Below are positions 33,703 through 43,143 of a stretch of 64,000 bases of DNA, one piece after another. Both the position numbers and the translations under genes were made by a program. Below the pieces are notes generated by a model. It was not told where the DNA came from. It worked only from the letters and a program-made list of their open reading frames with translations, and searched no databases. Origin of the DNA: Actinomycetota bacterium (GTDB lineage Bacteria > Actinomycetota > Acidimicrobiia > Acidimicrobiales > Iamiaceae); assembly GCA_019639075.1 (NCBI GenBank), contig JAHBSO010000001.1, positions 372,001-436,000 of the forward strand, given 5' to 3'. Numbering within the stretch: position 1 is the first letter of the stretch; the number at the start of each line of letters is the position of its first letter.

Positions 33703-34527
33703 GTGGGCGCGATCGGCCAGGAGGAGGTGGTGCGGGACGGCGCGGCCCTGCTGGTCCGTCGGGGCGACGTGGTGATCCGGGTCCGCCCCGACGACGAGGT
33801 GACCGTCGCGCAGCGCGAGCTCGACCTGGCGCGACGGCTGCTCGCCGACGGGGTGCCGGTGGTCGAACCGGTCCCCGACGCGGCGGGCGGCACCGGGCTC
33901 CGCCGGGCCGACGGCTTCGTGGCCACCGCGTGGTGGTGGGTCCGGGTGGACCGGTCGGCGACCCCGGCGGACCTGGGCGCCCTCGCCGGTCGGCTTCGGA
34001 CCGAAACGGCTGCGCGGGGCCCCGGCGGCCTCGACCCGTTCGACCCGATCGCCCACATCCTCACGGTGGTGGGCGACTGCGGCGACGACGCCGACGTGTG
34101 CTTCGTGCGGGATCGGGCCGAGGAGCTCCGCGGGCCGTTCGGTCGGGCCGCCGCCGAGGATCCCCTGGGGGCCTCGGTCGTGCACGGCGACCTCCACGCC
34201 GGGAACGTGGTCGTCGGCGAGGACGGGCCTCGGCTGCTCGACCTGGAGCTCGGTGGCTGGGGGCCGGCCTCGTACGACACGGCCCCGGCGGTCGTCGCCG
34301 TCCGCCACTACGGGGCGACCACCGAGGGGCTGGTCGCGTTCCTCGACGCGTCGGGGGCCAACCCGACCGGCTGGCCGGGGTTCGAGACCCTCGTCGAGGC
34401 CTACGAGCTGTGGGTCACCGCCTGGGCGGTGTCGGTGGCCCACCGCCGCGCGGACTGGGCCGCCGAGGCCGCCCGCCGGGTGGCGACGCTGCGCGACGGC
34501 GCGGAGCACCGCTGGCGCCTGTCCTGA
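33703..34527 (+). CDS. Aminoglycoside-phosphotransferase-fold small-molecule kinase
   Basis: 274 residues from GTG 33703. The catalytic loop V-V-H-G-D-L-H-A-G-N and metal motif L-L-D-L-E-L-G-G-W-G are intact; the N-lobe is short. The frame is open back to CTG 33652, and the residues there (D-P-R-R-V-L-A-A-R-L-L-A-E-V) look like a real N-terminal helix, so translation may begin upstream by coupling to the PEBP stop. The substrate is unknown. It is a different subgroup from the kinase at 8919. Confidence 0.7.
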   Translation: MGAIGQEEVVRDGAALLVRRGDVVIRVRPDDEVTVAQRELDLARRLLADGVPVVEPVPDAAGGTGLRRADGFVATAWWWVRVDRSATPADLGALAGRLRTETAARGPGGLDPFDPIAHILTVVGDCGDDADVCFVRDRAEELRGPFGRAAAEDPLGASVVHGDLHAGNVVVGEDGPRLLDLELGGWGPASYDTAPAVVAVRHYGATTEGLVAFLDASGANPTGWPGFETLVEAYELWVTAWAVSVAHRRADWAAEAARRVATLRDGAEHRWRLS

Positions 34528-34562
34528 CGGCGTTCCCGGCGACGGCCGGTACGGTGGCCCGG

Positions 34563-35393
34563 ATGCAGATCACGCCTCGCTACGGGAACCAGGCCGTCAT
34601 CACGATGGACGCGACCTTCCCCCGCCCCGACCGGGCGCTCGCCGCGCAGCGACGCCGCCAGGAGGAGCTGTTCTCCCAGTTCGGCCCCGAGCACTGGTCG
34701 TCGTCGACCCGCTGTGACGCCTGGAACGTGCGCGACGTCGTGGCCCACCTGGTCACCGTCAACCGGTTCTGGTCCATGTCGATCCGGGCCGGGCTCGAGG
34801 GCCGGCCCACCACGGTGCTGAACGGGTTCGACCCCGCCCGCCACCCGGCGATGCTGGTCGACGACATGGGCGAGGCCGACGGGCCGGCCGTGCTGGAGGA
34901 CTACCGGACCACCAACGCCGAGCTCGTCGAGCTGGTGACCGACCTGCCGCCCGAGGCGTGGTCGCGCATGGCCGAGTCGCCGGTCGGTCACGTCGCGATC
35001 GACCGGGTCGTCGACCACGCCATGTGGGACGCGTGGGTGCACGAGCACGACATCCGCATCCCCCACAAGCTCGATCCGGTCGGCGACGACGAGGAGCTGG
35101 CCGCGTGCCTGCGCTACGCGGCGGCGCTCGGCCCGGCGCTCGGCGGGATCGGTCCGGACGGCTTCGCCGGCACGGTGGTCGTCCACGGCACCGACCCCGA
35201 GCAGGTGTTCACCGTCGAGGTCTCGACCGCGGTCGCGGTGCTCGACAGGGGCGCGGCCCCCGGCACGCCGATCCTGCGGGGTCGCACGGTCGACCTGATC
35301 GAGGCGCTCAGCCTGCGGGCGCCGCGGCCGCTCGACGCGCCGGTCGAGGTGCACCAGATGCTGCGCGGCCTCACGGCCGCCTTCAGCTCCTGA
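34563..35393 (+). CDS. DinB/maleylpyruvate-isomerase-type protein
   Basis: 276 residues. The N-terminal helical domain has C-D-A-W-N-V-R-D-V-V-A-H-L with H62 and a later D-A-W-V-H-E-H-D with H160 and H162, the three-histidine metal site of mycothiol-dependent or DinB-like enzymes in actinobacteria. A C-terminal alpha/beta domain with P-I-L-R-G-R and A-L-S-L-R at the end is the usual SCP2-like partner. The enzyme probably uses mycothiol or binds a metal; no substrate is known. TACGGT at 34550-34555 lies exactly 7 bases before the ATG. Confidence 0.78.
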   Translation: MQITPRYGNQAVITMDATFPRPDRALAAQRRRQEELFSQFGPEHWSSSTRCDAWNVRDVVAHLVTVNRFWSMSIRAGLEGRPTTVLNGFDPARHPAMLVDDMGEADGPAVLEDYRTTNAELVELVTDLPPEAWSRMAESPVGHVAIDRVVDHAMWDAWVHEHDIRIPHKLDPVGDDEELAACLRYAAALGPALGGIGPDGFAGTVVVHGTDPEQVFTVEVSTAVAVLDRGAAPGTPILRGRTVDLIEALSLRAPRPLDAPVEVHQMLRGLTAAFSS

Positions 35394-35399
35394 CGGCGG

Positions 35400-37001
35400 T
35401 CAGGCCGCGGCGTCGGCGACGAGCTTGCGGGCGATGACCTTCAGGCAGAGCGTCTCGTCGGCGCCCTCGAAGATCGACAGCACCCGGGCGTCGACGAAGT
35501 AGCGGCTGACGTCGTACTCCTCGGCGTAGCCCATGCCGCCGTGGATCTGCATGGCCTCGCGGGTGACCCACTCGGCGGCGTTGCAGACGTAGGCCTTCAC
35601 CATCGAGGCCTCGGCGGCGCCCTTGCCGTCGGCCATCAGCCGGGCCACGACGTAGGAGAACTGGCGGGCGGCCTGGATGATCACCGCCATGCGGCCGAGC
35701 TTGGCCTGGGTGAGTTGGTAGTCGGCGATGGGGTGGCCGAACACGACCCGGTTGTCGGCGTAGTCCTTGGCCGCCTCGTAGGCCGCCTGCATGACGCCGA
35801 GGGCCCGGGCCGCGGTCTGGAGCCGGCCGTTCTCGAACCCGGCCATCTGGTAGTAGAAGCCCTTGCCCATGCCGCCGTCGAGCCCGATGAGGTTCCCGGC
35901 GGGCACGAACCAGTCCTCGAGGGCGATCTCGTAGGAGTGCATGCCGCGGTAGCCGATGGTGTCGATCGGGCGGCCCTCCATCTTCCCGCCGCCCGGCGCC
36001 CCGTCGACCGCCTCCTGGACCACCTGGAAGCCGTGGCCGTCGCCGCGGGGCTTGGGGGCGATGAACATCGACAGGCCCCGGTGGCCCTTGCTGCGGTCGG
36101 GGTCGGTGCGGGCCAGGAGCAGCAGGACGTCGGCCCGGGCGCCGAAGGTGCACCAGGTCTTGACCCCGTTGACGAGCCAGCCGCCCTCGGCCGGGGTGGC
36201 GGTGACCTTGACGCCGGCGACGTCGGAGCCGAAGTCCGGCTCGGTCACCGCGACGGCGTTCATGACCTCGGCGGTGGCCAGCTTGGGCAGCCACTCGTGC
36301 TTCTGCTCCTCGGTGCCCCCGGCGAGCAGGGCCCGGGCGAGGATTTCGGGCCGGGTGATCAGCGAGCCGCCGGCGCCGAGCGAGCCGCGGGACAGCTCCT
36401 CGGTGGCGACGACCATGCCGATGTACTCGCCCTCGCCGCCCTCGCCGTAGCCGCCGTACTCGGCCGGGATCGAGAGGCCGAAGGCCCCCATCTCGGCCAG
36501 TCCCTCGATGATCTCCTCGGGGATGTCGCCGTTGGTGCGGTGGATGTGCTCGGCGATCGGCTTCAGCTTCTCCTCGGCGAACCGGCGGAACGTGTCCTGG
36601 ACCAGTTCGAAGTCGCCGTCGAGGTGGCGGGGGCCGGCCTGGTCGATGGCGGCGAGGAACTCGGGGGCGGCGTAGGTGCCGATGAACTCGCGGGCGCCGT
36701 CGAGGGCGCCGGGCTCGACGCCCCACTCGGCCTCGCGGCCGAAGATCTTGGCGTTGAGGTTCTTCACGGCGTCGGCCACGAAGGCGACGGTGATGCGACC
36801 CTCGAGGTCGCCCTTCGCGCCGTAGTCCAGGAGGCCCCGGGCGGTGGCGACGGCGGCGGCGGCGTGGGCCAGCTCGTAGGCCAGGACCTGGTGGTCGTCG
36901 ATGGACCCGGAGGCGGCGATGCGGGCGGCAGCGGCGTCGACGACGGTCGATGCCTGCTCGACGACGGAGGCGGCAGCGGCGAGATCAGGAGCGGCGGTCA
37001 T
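35400..37001 (-). CDS. Acyl-CoA dehydrogenase with N-terminal helical extension
   Basis: 533 residues, about 140 longer than simple acyl-CoA dehydrogenases because of an alanine-rich helical extension at the N-terminus. The core has A-V-T-E-P-D-F-G-S-D, W-L-V-N-G-V-K-T-W and Q-I-H-G-G-M-G-Y-A-E-E-Y, where the glutamate in G-Y-x-E-E is near the catalytic base position, and I-F-E-G-A-D-E-T. FAD-dependent alpha-beta desaturation of acyl-CoA is expected. The chain length cannot be told. TACGAT at 37010-37015 is 8 bases before the ATG. It converges on the DinB-like gene with 6 bases between stops. Confidence 0.88.
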   Translation of the reverse strand: MTAAPDLAAAASVVEQASTVVDAAAARIAASGSIDDHQVLAYELAHAAAAVATARGLLDYGAKGDLEGRITVAFVADAVKNLNAKIFGREAEWGVEPGALDGAREFIGTYAAPEFLAAIDQAGPRHLDGDFELVQDTFRRFAEEKLKPIAEHIHRTNGDIPEEIIEGLAEMGAFGLSIPAEYGGYGEGGEGEYIGMVVATEELSRGSLGAGGSLITRPEILARALLAGGTEEQKHEWLPKLATAEVMNAVAVTEPDFGSDVAGVKVTATPAEGGWLVNGVKTWCTFGARADVLLLLARTDPDRSKGHRGLSMFIAPKPRGDGHGFQVVQEAVDGAPGGGKMEGRPIDTIGYRGMHSYEIALEDWFVPAGNLIGLDGGMGKGFYYQMAGFENGRLQTAARALGVMQAAYEAAKDYADNRVVFGHPIADYQLTQAKLGRMAVIIQAARQFSYVVARLMADGKGAAEASMVKAYVCNAAEWVTREAMQIHGGMGYAEEYDVSRYFVDARVLSIFEGADETLCLKVIARKLVADAAA

Positions 37002-37070
37002 GGGGCGGCATCGTACCGACGGCCCTTGGCCGGTCTCACATCGACGTCAGGCGCGGCGACGCCCGGATCG

Positions 37071-39647
37071 TCAGGGTTCGCCGGCCCTCGTGGCCTGCAT
37101 CGCGCCCCCGACCTGGCTTCCCGCGGCCTCCATCCACGCCATCAGGTCGTCCGACGGGAGGGGTCGGCTCCAGTGGTAGCCCTGGGCCAGGTCGCAGCCG
37201 AGGCGCTGGAGCAGCTCGACCTGGTCGGGCCGCTCCACACCCTCGGCCACCACCTCGAGGCCGAGGTTGTGGCCCAGGTCGATCATCGACCGCACGATGG
37301 TGAACTCGTCGCTGCGCTCGTGCATGTGCTGGACGAACGATCGGTCGACCTTGATCTCCTGGAGGGGGAGGTCCCGCAGGAACGTCATGGACGAGTACCC
37401 GGTCCCGAAGTCGTCGATCGCGGTCTGCACGCCGAGTGCGCGCAGCGACTCGAACACGTCGCGGGCCAAGCTGGCGTCGTCCATCAGCTCGGTCTCGGTG
37501 AGCTCGACGACCAGTTGGTAGGGGTCGATGCCGGCCCGTTCGAGGAGGAGCCCGAGGTACTCGACGAGGCCCGGGTCGTACAGGTTGCGGGCCGAGAGGT
37601 TGACGGCGAGCCCGATCGGGTGGCCCCGCTCGCCCCATTCGCGCACGCACCGGGTGCCCTCCTCGAGCACCCACCGGGTGAGCGGTTGGATGGCGCCGGT
37701 GACCCCGGCGAGCTCGACGAACTCCTGCGGCTGCAGGAGGCCCCAGGTCGGGTGGCGCCAGCGCACGAGGGCCTCGGCCCGGACGATGCGTCCGGTCCGG
37801 AGGTCGACGAAGGGCTGGTAGTGCAACTCCAGCTGACCGGCGGCGACCGCGTCGGGCAGGTCGCTGATGAGGGTGAGCCGGGTGACGCTCGAGCGGTCGT
37901 CCTCGGGCGCGTACAGCGCGATGCCCTTGCCGGAGCGCTTGGCGTTGTACATGGCGACGTCGGCCCGCTGGATGAGCGAGGGGGCGTCGAACGCCTGGTC
38001 CGGGTAGAGCGCGATGCCGATGCTGGCGTTGGACTGGAGTCGGATGTCGTCGACCAGGAAGGGCTGGGCGAGGGCGTCGCGGATCCGCTCGGCGGTGCGC
38101 CAGGCGTCGTCCGGGTCGATCATGCCGACCAGCAGCACGGCGAACTCGTCGCCGCCCAGGCGGGCGATGAGCGCGTCGTCGATGACCGAGGCCAGCCGGT
38201 CGCCGATCCGGTGCAGGAGCTGGTCGCCGACGTGGTGGCCGAGCGCGTCGTTGACCTCCTTGAACTGGTCGAGGTCCATCATGAGGAGCGCGATCCGCTC
38301 CCCGCTGGCCGGCACCTCGCGCACGGCGCGCTGGAGCTCGTCGTCGAGCACCCGGCGGTTCGGCAGCCCGGTCAGCTCGTCGTACAGGGCCTGGCGGCGC
38401 AGGGCTTCCGCCGCGGCCTCGGCCGCGGTCACGTCGAGCAGCGACACCGCCGCGGCCCGGTCGGGGAGGGGGAACGCCCGCAGCGTGATCACCCGGCTCA
38501 CGCCCGCGGGACCGGTCACGACGATGCCGTCGACCTCGAGCGGTCGTCCGGTCACGACGACGTTGCGGAGGCGCTCCTCCATCACCGCGCCCGCCGTCGT
38601 GGCGAACACCTCCGAGATCGGCGACCCCAGGAGCTGCCCGAGCGGGCGTTGGAGCAGCTCCTCCGACGCCGGGTTCGCGCCCGACAGCACCAGGCGCTCC
38701 TCGGCATCGAGCTGGACCACCACGAGGGCCTGGTCGATCCGGTGGACGATGTCCGCGTAGCGGTTGACCCGCTGCTCGATGAGGATGCGGTCGGTGACGT
38801 CCTGGCTCATGCCGTGGAGCGCGGTGACCCGTCCGGCCTCGTCCTTCACCACCGTGACCTGATCCCGTAGGTGGCGCCACTCGCCGGTGGCGGCGCGGAA
38901 CCGGTAGTCGATCTGCTGGTCGGTCGCCGTGGTGAGTGCCCGGGTGAAGGCTTCGAAGGTGTGGTCCCGGTCGTCGGGGTGGACGTGCTCGCGCCAGAAC
39001 GAGACCTCCCCCCAGCGCGACACGTCCCAGCCGAGCGCCGACTCCGCCCGCTTGTTCGCGAACGTGAACCTCGACTCCCCGGGCTGGAAGATCCACAGGA
39101 TCGCGTCGATGTGGTCGACGACGTGGTCCAGGCGCTCGTTCGCCGCCGAGCCGGCCACCGAGAGACGGCCGACGGTGACCGCGATCATCGTGCCCGAGGC
39201 CGCGAACCCGAAGATCGTGCCGACGGCCGAGGACATCTCGTGGACGTGCGCGGCGCCGACGAACCCGGCGGCGCCGAGGCCCACGATCAGCAGCGAGAGG
39301 TTCGGTCCGAAGACGATCGCCGTCAGGGTCACGACCGCCAGGCCGACGAGGGCCGACGGGATGTACAGCTCCGGTTCGGCGAACGCGAACACGAGGCAGG
39401 TGGCCAGGTCGGCGAAGGGCATCCACGCCGGTGGTTGGCCGGTCCGCACGGCATGCCGGTGGATCAGCAGGTTGACGGCGGTGCCGGCGAGCGCCACGTA
39501 GAGGCCGAAGATCGCCGGGCTGTCCGACCCGAGGACCACGCCCGCGGCCAGGCCGATGATCGAGATGTAGCGGGGCATGAACAACGCCCTGGCGAACGAC
39601 CCCTTCTCGAGGAGGGGACGTGGGGGCGAGAAGGTCCGCCGGAGCAC
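37071..39647 (-). CDS. Membrane PAS-GGDEF-EAL cyclic-di-GMP enzyme
   Basis: About 858 residues. N-terminal hydrophobic segments in the first 170 residues form a sensor membrane domain. Two PAS-like domains follow (one with H-V-H-P-D-D-R). The GGDEF motif is intact at 498-502, but the I-site R-x-x-D that lies shortly before it in feedback-inhibited cyclases is absent. The EAL motif is intact at 625-627, with E-L-T-E-T-E-L, D-D-F-G-T-G-Y-S-S and V-D-R-S-F-V catalytic blocks. Both synthesis and breakdown of c-di-GMP are thus possible. The start is uncertain: GTG 39647 or ATG 39581. The open frame reaches 39785 but would overlap the divergent mutY. Confidence 0.85.
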   Translation of the reverse strand: MLRRTFSPPRPLLEKGSFARALFMPRYISIIGLAAGVVLGSDSPAIFGLYVALAGTAVNLLIHRHAVRTGQPPAWMPFADLATCLVFAFAEPELYIPSALVGLAVVTLTAIVFGPNLSLLIVGLGAAGFVGAAHVHEMSSAVGTIFGFAASGTMIAVTVGRLSVAGSAANERLDHVVDHIDAILWIFQPGESRFTFANKRAESALGWDVSRWGEVSFWREHVHPDDRDHTFEAFTRALTTATDQQIDYRFRAATGEWRHLRDQVTVVKDEAGRVTALHGMSQDVTDRILIEQRVNRYADIVHRIDQALVVVQLDAEERLVLSGANPASEELLQRPLGQLLGSPISEVFATTAGAVMEERLRNVVVTGRPLEVDGIVVTGPAGVSRVITLRAFPLPDRAAAVSLLDVTAAEAAAEALRRQALYDELTGLPNRRVLDDELQRAVREVPASGERIALLMMDLDQFKEVNDALGHHVGDQLLHRIGDRLASVIDDALIARLGGDEFAVLLVGMIDPDDAWRTAERIRDALAQPFLVDDIRLQSNASIGIALYPDQAFDAPSLIQRADVAMYNAKRSGKGIALYAPEDDRSSVTRLTLISDLPDAVAAGQLELHYQPFVDLRTGRIVRAEALVRWRHPTWGLLQPQEFVELAGVTGAIQPLTRWVLEEGTRCVREWGERGHPIGLAVNLSARNLYDPGLVEYLGLLLERAGIDPYQLVVELTETELMDDASLARDVFESLRALGVQTAIDDFGTGYSSMTFLRDLPLQEIKVDRSFVQHMHERSDEFTIVRSMIDLGHNLGLEVVAEGVERPDQVELLQRLGCDLAQGYHWSRPLPSDDLMAWMEAAGSQVGGAMQATRAGEP

Positions 39648-39763
39648 CGCCCTGACGCCGGTTGCGGAATAGGTCCCTCCCACCGGTGCAGTCTCGCGCC
39701 TGGCAAGGACCGTCCGCCCGTCGAGGCACCATCTCGGTACCGTGCCTCGAGGAGGTGACGACG

Positions 39764-40648
39764 GTGACGAGTGGTCCGGGCCCACCGGCGACGCTGCTGG
39801 ACTGGTTCGCGGTCCGCCAGCGCGACCTGCCCTGGCGCCGCACCCGGGACCCGTGGCGGGTGCTGGTGGCGGAGCTGATGCTGCAGCAGACGCAGGTGGC
39901 GAGGGTCGTTCCCCGCTACCACGGCTTCCTCGACCGGTGGCCGACGGCGACCTCGTGCGCCGACGACCCGCCCGCCGCCGTCGTGGAGGCGTGGCGGGGG
40001 CTCGGCTACAACCGGCGGGCCCTGAACCTGCACCGCGCCGCGACGATCGTGCGGGACCACCACGACGGCGTGCTCCCGGCCGACCTCGCCGGCCTGCTGG
40101 CGCTGCCCGGGGTCGGGCCCTACACCGCCCGGGCCGTCCTGGCGTTCGCCCACGAGGCCGACGGGGTCGGTGTGGTCGACACCAACGTGGCGCGGGTCCT
40201 CGCCCGTCGGGCCGGCCGTCGCCTCTCCCCGTCGGAGGTGCAGGCCGAGGCCGACCGGGCCGTGCCCGAGGGCCGGTCCTGGGCCTGGAACCAGGCGATG
40301 ATCGATCTCGGGGCGACCGTGTGCCGGGCCGGGCGCCCGGTCTGCGGCGACTGCCCGGTCAGCGCGGGGTGCGGTTGGTTCGAGGCCGGGGCCGGGGCCG
40401 CCGAGTCCGATCCGGCGGTCGGCTCGGCCGGCGTCCCGGGACGCCAGAGCCGGTTCGAGGGCTCCGACCGCCAGGGCCGCGGCCGGTTGGTCGACGCGCT
40501 CCGCAGCGGGGTGGTCGGCGCCGATCGCCTCCCGTCGGTCATGGGATGGCCCGACGATCCCGAGCGGGCCCGACGGGTGGCGGCGACGGTGGTGCGCGAC
40601 GGTCTGGCCGTGGTCGACGGCACCGGCGCCCTGGCCCTGCCGCGGTGA
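39764..40648 (+). CDS. mutY: A/G-specific adenine glycosylase (MutY)
   Basis: 294 residues with the helix-hairpin-helix and iron-sulfur marks of MutY: L-M-L-Q-Q-T-Q-V with the catalytic-region glutamate one helix earlier (V-A-E-L), L-P-G-V-G-P-Y-T-A as the HhH motif, G-V-V-D-T-N-V with the catalytic aspartate, and a C-x6-C-x2-C-x5-C cluster. It is short: the NUDIX-like C-terminal domain for 8-oxoguanine recognition is replaced by about 70 unrelated residues. It removes adenine mispaired with oxidised guanine. The GTG start has GAGGAGG 8 bases upstream. Confidence 0.87.
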   Translation: MTSGPGPPATLLDWFAVRQRDLPWRRTRDPWRVLVAELMLQQTQVARVVPRYHGFLDRWPTATSCADDPPAAVVEAWRGLGYNRRALNLHRAATIVRDHHDGVLPADLAGLLALPGVGPYTARAVLAFAHEADGVGVVDTNVARVLARRAGRRLSPSEVQAEADRAVPEGRSWAWNQAMIDLGATVCRAGRPVCGDCPVSAGCGWFEAGAGAAESDPAVGSAGVPGRQSRFEGSDRQGRGRLVDALRSGVVGADRLPSVMGWPDDPERARRVAATVVRDGLAVVDGTGALALPR

Positions 40649-40678
40649 CCGGGGCGGCCCGGTGCGGCGCGCCGCGAC

Positions 40679-41557
40679 TCAGGCGCTGACGAAGTCGACG
40701 ACGAGCCGGTTGACGGTGGCGGGGTCCTCGAGCTGCAGGAAGTGCCCGACGCCGGGCACGATCTCGACCCGCGAGTCGGGGTGGGCGAGCGCGGCGCGGA
40801 CCGAGTCGTCGATCAGCTCGACGCCCATGCAGCCGTCGGTGGCGCCGTGCAGGTACATCGCCGGCATCGGGAGGTGCGCGGCGCCGGCGGCCTCGACGGC
40901 GTCGTACTCGGGCGACCGTGCACCGGCGCCGATCGTCGCCCGGTAGTAGCCGAGCGCGGCGGTGAGGTTGGCGGGGTCCCGCAGCGCGTCCTTGACCGCG
41001 GCGGTCTCGTCGGAGGCGTCGAAGCCCGGCGACCAGTCGGCCCAGAGGCGGTCGATGAATGCCAGGTCGTCCATGGGGACGGCCATGTCCGACAGCGGCG
41101 ACTGGAAGAAGAACATGTACCAGCTGCGGCGGAGCTGGTCGTAGGAGAAGAACGCGTTGGCGACCGTGGCCGGCGGGGGCACCGAGGCCGTCACGACGCG
41201 GCGCCACCGCTCGGGCGCGTGGCCTGCGGCCGAGTAGGACGCCAGGGCGCCCCAGTCGTGACCGATCAGGACCGCGTCGCCGTCGCCGCCGAGCGCCTCG
41301 TGCAGTGCGTTGGCGTCGCTGGCGATCGCGCCGCTCTGGTAGAGCCCGTCCTCGGGGATGCCGGTCGGCGCGTAGCCGCGGAGGAACGGTGCGACGGCGC
41401 GGAAGCCGGCATCGGCGAGCTCCGGGAGGAGGTGGCGCCAGGAGCGAGCGGTGTCGGGGAAGCCGTGCAGGCAGAGGGCGAGCGGACCGTCCTCCCCGGC
41501 GGCCAGGTAGGCGAACTCCAGTCCGGCGGCCTCGATGCGGCCCTCGCTGATCGTCAT
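40679..41557 (-). CDS. Alpha/beta hydrolase, epoxide-hydrolase/haloalkane-dehalogenase type
   Basis: 292 residues. The oxyanion H-G-F-P is at 31-34 and the nucleophile elbow is G-H-D-W-G with D101, the aspartate nucleophile used by epoxide hydrolases and haloalkane dehalogenases rather than the serine of esterases. A cap domain with W-Y-M-F-F-F-Q follows, and the base histidine is in V-G-H-F-L near 273. The substrate is unknown. TAGCGT on the gene's strand (41566-41571) is 8 bases before the ATG. Confidence 0.86.
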   Translation of the reverse strand: MTISEGRIEAAGLEFAYLAAGEDGPLALCLHGFPDTARSWRHLLPELADAGFRAVAPFLRGYAPTGIPEDGLYQSGAIASDANALHEALGGDGDAVLIGHDWGALASYSAAGHAPERWRRVVTASVPPPATVANAFFSYDQLRRSWYMFFFQSPLSDMAVPMDDLAFIDRLWADWSPGFDASDETAAVKDALRDPANLTAALGYYRATIGAGARSPEYDAVEAAGAAHLPMPAMYLHGATDGCMGVELIDDSVRAALAHPDSRVEIVPGVGHFLQLEDPATVNRLVVDFVSA

Positions 41558-41679
41558 GGCCGCGCACGCTACCGGGCACCGCGAACGCTGTCCTTTCCGT
41601 GCCTTTGGTCACAGCCCGGCCCCGAAGGTGAACGTTTGGATACGGTTCGGCGAGCAAGGGGCTGCCAGGAGCGAGCGCG

Positions 41680-42543
41680 ATGGTCGACGTGACGTTTTGG
41701 GGGGTGAGGGGGTCGACGCCCTGTTCCTGCGATGCCAACGTCCGCTACGGGGGCAACACCGCCTGCGTCACCGTCGAGACCGCGGACCACGACCCGATCA
41801 TCCTCGACCTGGGCACCGGCCTCCGCTTCTTCGGCGAGCGGTGGGAGCAGCGCTCCGACGACCTGCTCGACGCGCTCGCGCTCGTCACCCACCTGCACTG
41901 GGACCACGTCCAGGGCCTGCCGTTCTTCACGCCCATCCACCGGATCGGGGCCCGGCTGCGGGTGTGCGGCCGCAGCGAGACCGGCACCCTCGCCGAGGCG
42001 TTCGGCGAGTTCATGCGGCCGCCCTTCTTCCCGGTGGGGGCCGACGATCTCGGCGGCGACATCGAGTTCGTCGACGTCGACGACGTCGAGTTCGCCTGGG
42101 GGCGGGCCCGCGTCGTGGTCGGGGACGTCCCCCACGGCGGGGCCACCAACGGCTATCGGATCGACCTCGACGGCGTGTCGATCGCCTACGTGAGCGACCA
42201 CCAGGAGCCGGCCGACGGCTCGATCGCGCCATCGGTGCTGGAGCTGTGCCGCGACGTCGACCTGCTCATCCACGACGCCCAGTACGAGCCGGCCGAGTTC
42301 GCGGTGAAGGCCGACTGGGGCCACTGCACGGTCGCCTACGCGGTGCGGGTGGCGGCCGAGGCCGGTGCCCGCCGCCTCGCCCTCTTCCATCACGATCCGT
42401 CCCACGGCGACGACCGGGTCGACCGGATCCTGCGCGACGCGAGCGAGCTGGCCGTGGGCACGTGCGTCGAGGAGGTCGTCGCCGCGTCCGAGGGCCTCAC
42501 CATGGTGTTGTCGCCGGCGGCGTCGGAGGCCGTGGCCGGCTGA
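41680..42543 (+). CDS. MBL-fold metallo-hydrolase
   Basis: 287 residues. The N-terminus T-F-W-G-V-R-G-S-T-P, G-G-N-T-A and T-H-L-H-W-D-H at 70-76 (H71, H73, D75, H76) are typical of the MBL family related to cyclic-nucleotide or phosphonate-type phosphodiesterases; H-H-D-P and D-A-Q-Y are the later ligand blocks. A cytoplasmic phosphodiesterase is likely, but the substrate is not known. ATG 41680 has AGGAG 6 bases upstream. A hairpin 6 bases after the stop may terminate it. Confidence 0.83.
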   Translation: MVDVTFWGVRGSTPCSCDANVRYGGNTACVTVETADHDPIILDLGTGLRFFGERWEQRSDDLLDALALVTHLHWDHVQGLPFFTPIHRIGARLRVCGRSETGTLAEAFGEFMRPPFFPVGADDLGGDIEFVDVDDVEFAWGRARVVVGDVPHGGATNGYRIDLDGVSIAYVSDHQEPADGSIAPSVLELCRDVDLLIHDAQYEPAEFAVKADWGHCTVAYAVRVAAEAGARRLALFHHDPSHGDDRVDRILRDASELAVGTCVEEVVAASEGLTMVLSPAASEAVAG

Positions 42544-42548
42544 CCGGC

Positions 42549-42569
42549 CCGTCCCGCCGGCCGGGACGG
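42549..42569 (+). terminator. Stem-loop after the MBL gene
   Basis: CCGTCCCG (42549-42556) pairs exactly with 42562-42569 around a 5-base loop, directly after the stop of the MBL hydrolase. No T tract. Confidence 0.6.
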
Positions 42570-42656
42570 CGGTGGTCCGGACGGCGAGGTCGGTCCGTGG
42601 GGGCCGAGACGCCTCCTAGGGTGGCGGCCGACGCCGACCGAGGAGCACACCCGACC

Positions 42657-43139
42657 ATGAGCGACCCCCAGTTCGACAGCGCCCGCTTCCGGCAGGTGCT
42701 CGGTCACTTCCCGACCGGGGTGAGCGTGGTGGCGTCGATGGACGACGGCGAACCGGTGGGGCTCGCGATCGGGTCGTTCTTCTCGGTGTCGCTCGAGCCG
42801 CCGCTGGTGGGCTTCTGCGTCGGAAGCTCGTCGTCGACGTGGCCGCGGATCGAGGCCGCGGGGCGCTTCTGCGTCAACGTCCTCGGCGCCCACCAGGAGG
42901 GCACGTCACGCACGTTCGGCTCGAAGGAGCCCGACAAGTTCAGCGGCATCGGCTGGGACCGTTCGCCGCTCGGCTCGCCCCGCATCACCGACTCGATCGC
43001 GTGGATCGACTGCGAGATCGACGCCGTCCACGAGGCGGGCGACCACCAGATCGTGGTCGGCTCGGTGCACGACCTCGCGGTCACCCACGAGGGTCATCCG
43101 CTGATCTTCTTCCGGGGCGGCTACGCCGGATTGGCCTGA
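42657..43139 (+). CDS. Flavin reductase-like protein
   Basis: 160 residues of the flavin reductase-like split-barrel family: F-P-T-G-V-S-V-V at the start, G-L-A-I-G-S-F-F-S-V-S-L-E-P-P-L-V (FMN-binding strand) and C-V-N-V-L-G. The ending is D-H-Q-I-V-V-G-S-V...F-F-R-G-G-Y. It probably binds FMN and supplies reduced flavin to a monooxygenase, as in two-component systems; no partner is adjacent. The ATG at 42657 has GAGGAG further upstream (13 bases) than normal. Confidence 0.85.
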   Translation: MSDPQFDSARFRQVLGHFPTGVSVVASMDDGEPVGLAIGSFFSVSLEPPLVGFCVGSSSSTWPRIEAAGRFCVNVLGAHQEGTSRTFGSKEPDKFSGIGWDRSPLGSPRITDSIAWIDCEIDAVHEAGDHQIVVGSVHDLAVTHEGHPLIFFRGGYAGLA

Positions 43140-43143
43140 CCGG

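Noticed and set aside
39648..39785. Longer N-terminus for the GGDEF-EAL protein
   Set aside because: It would overlap the divergent mutY start and consists of low-complexity residues before the first membrane helix.
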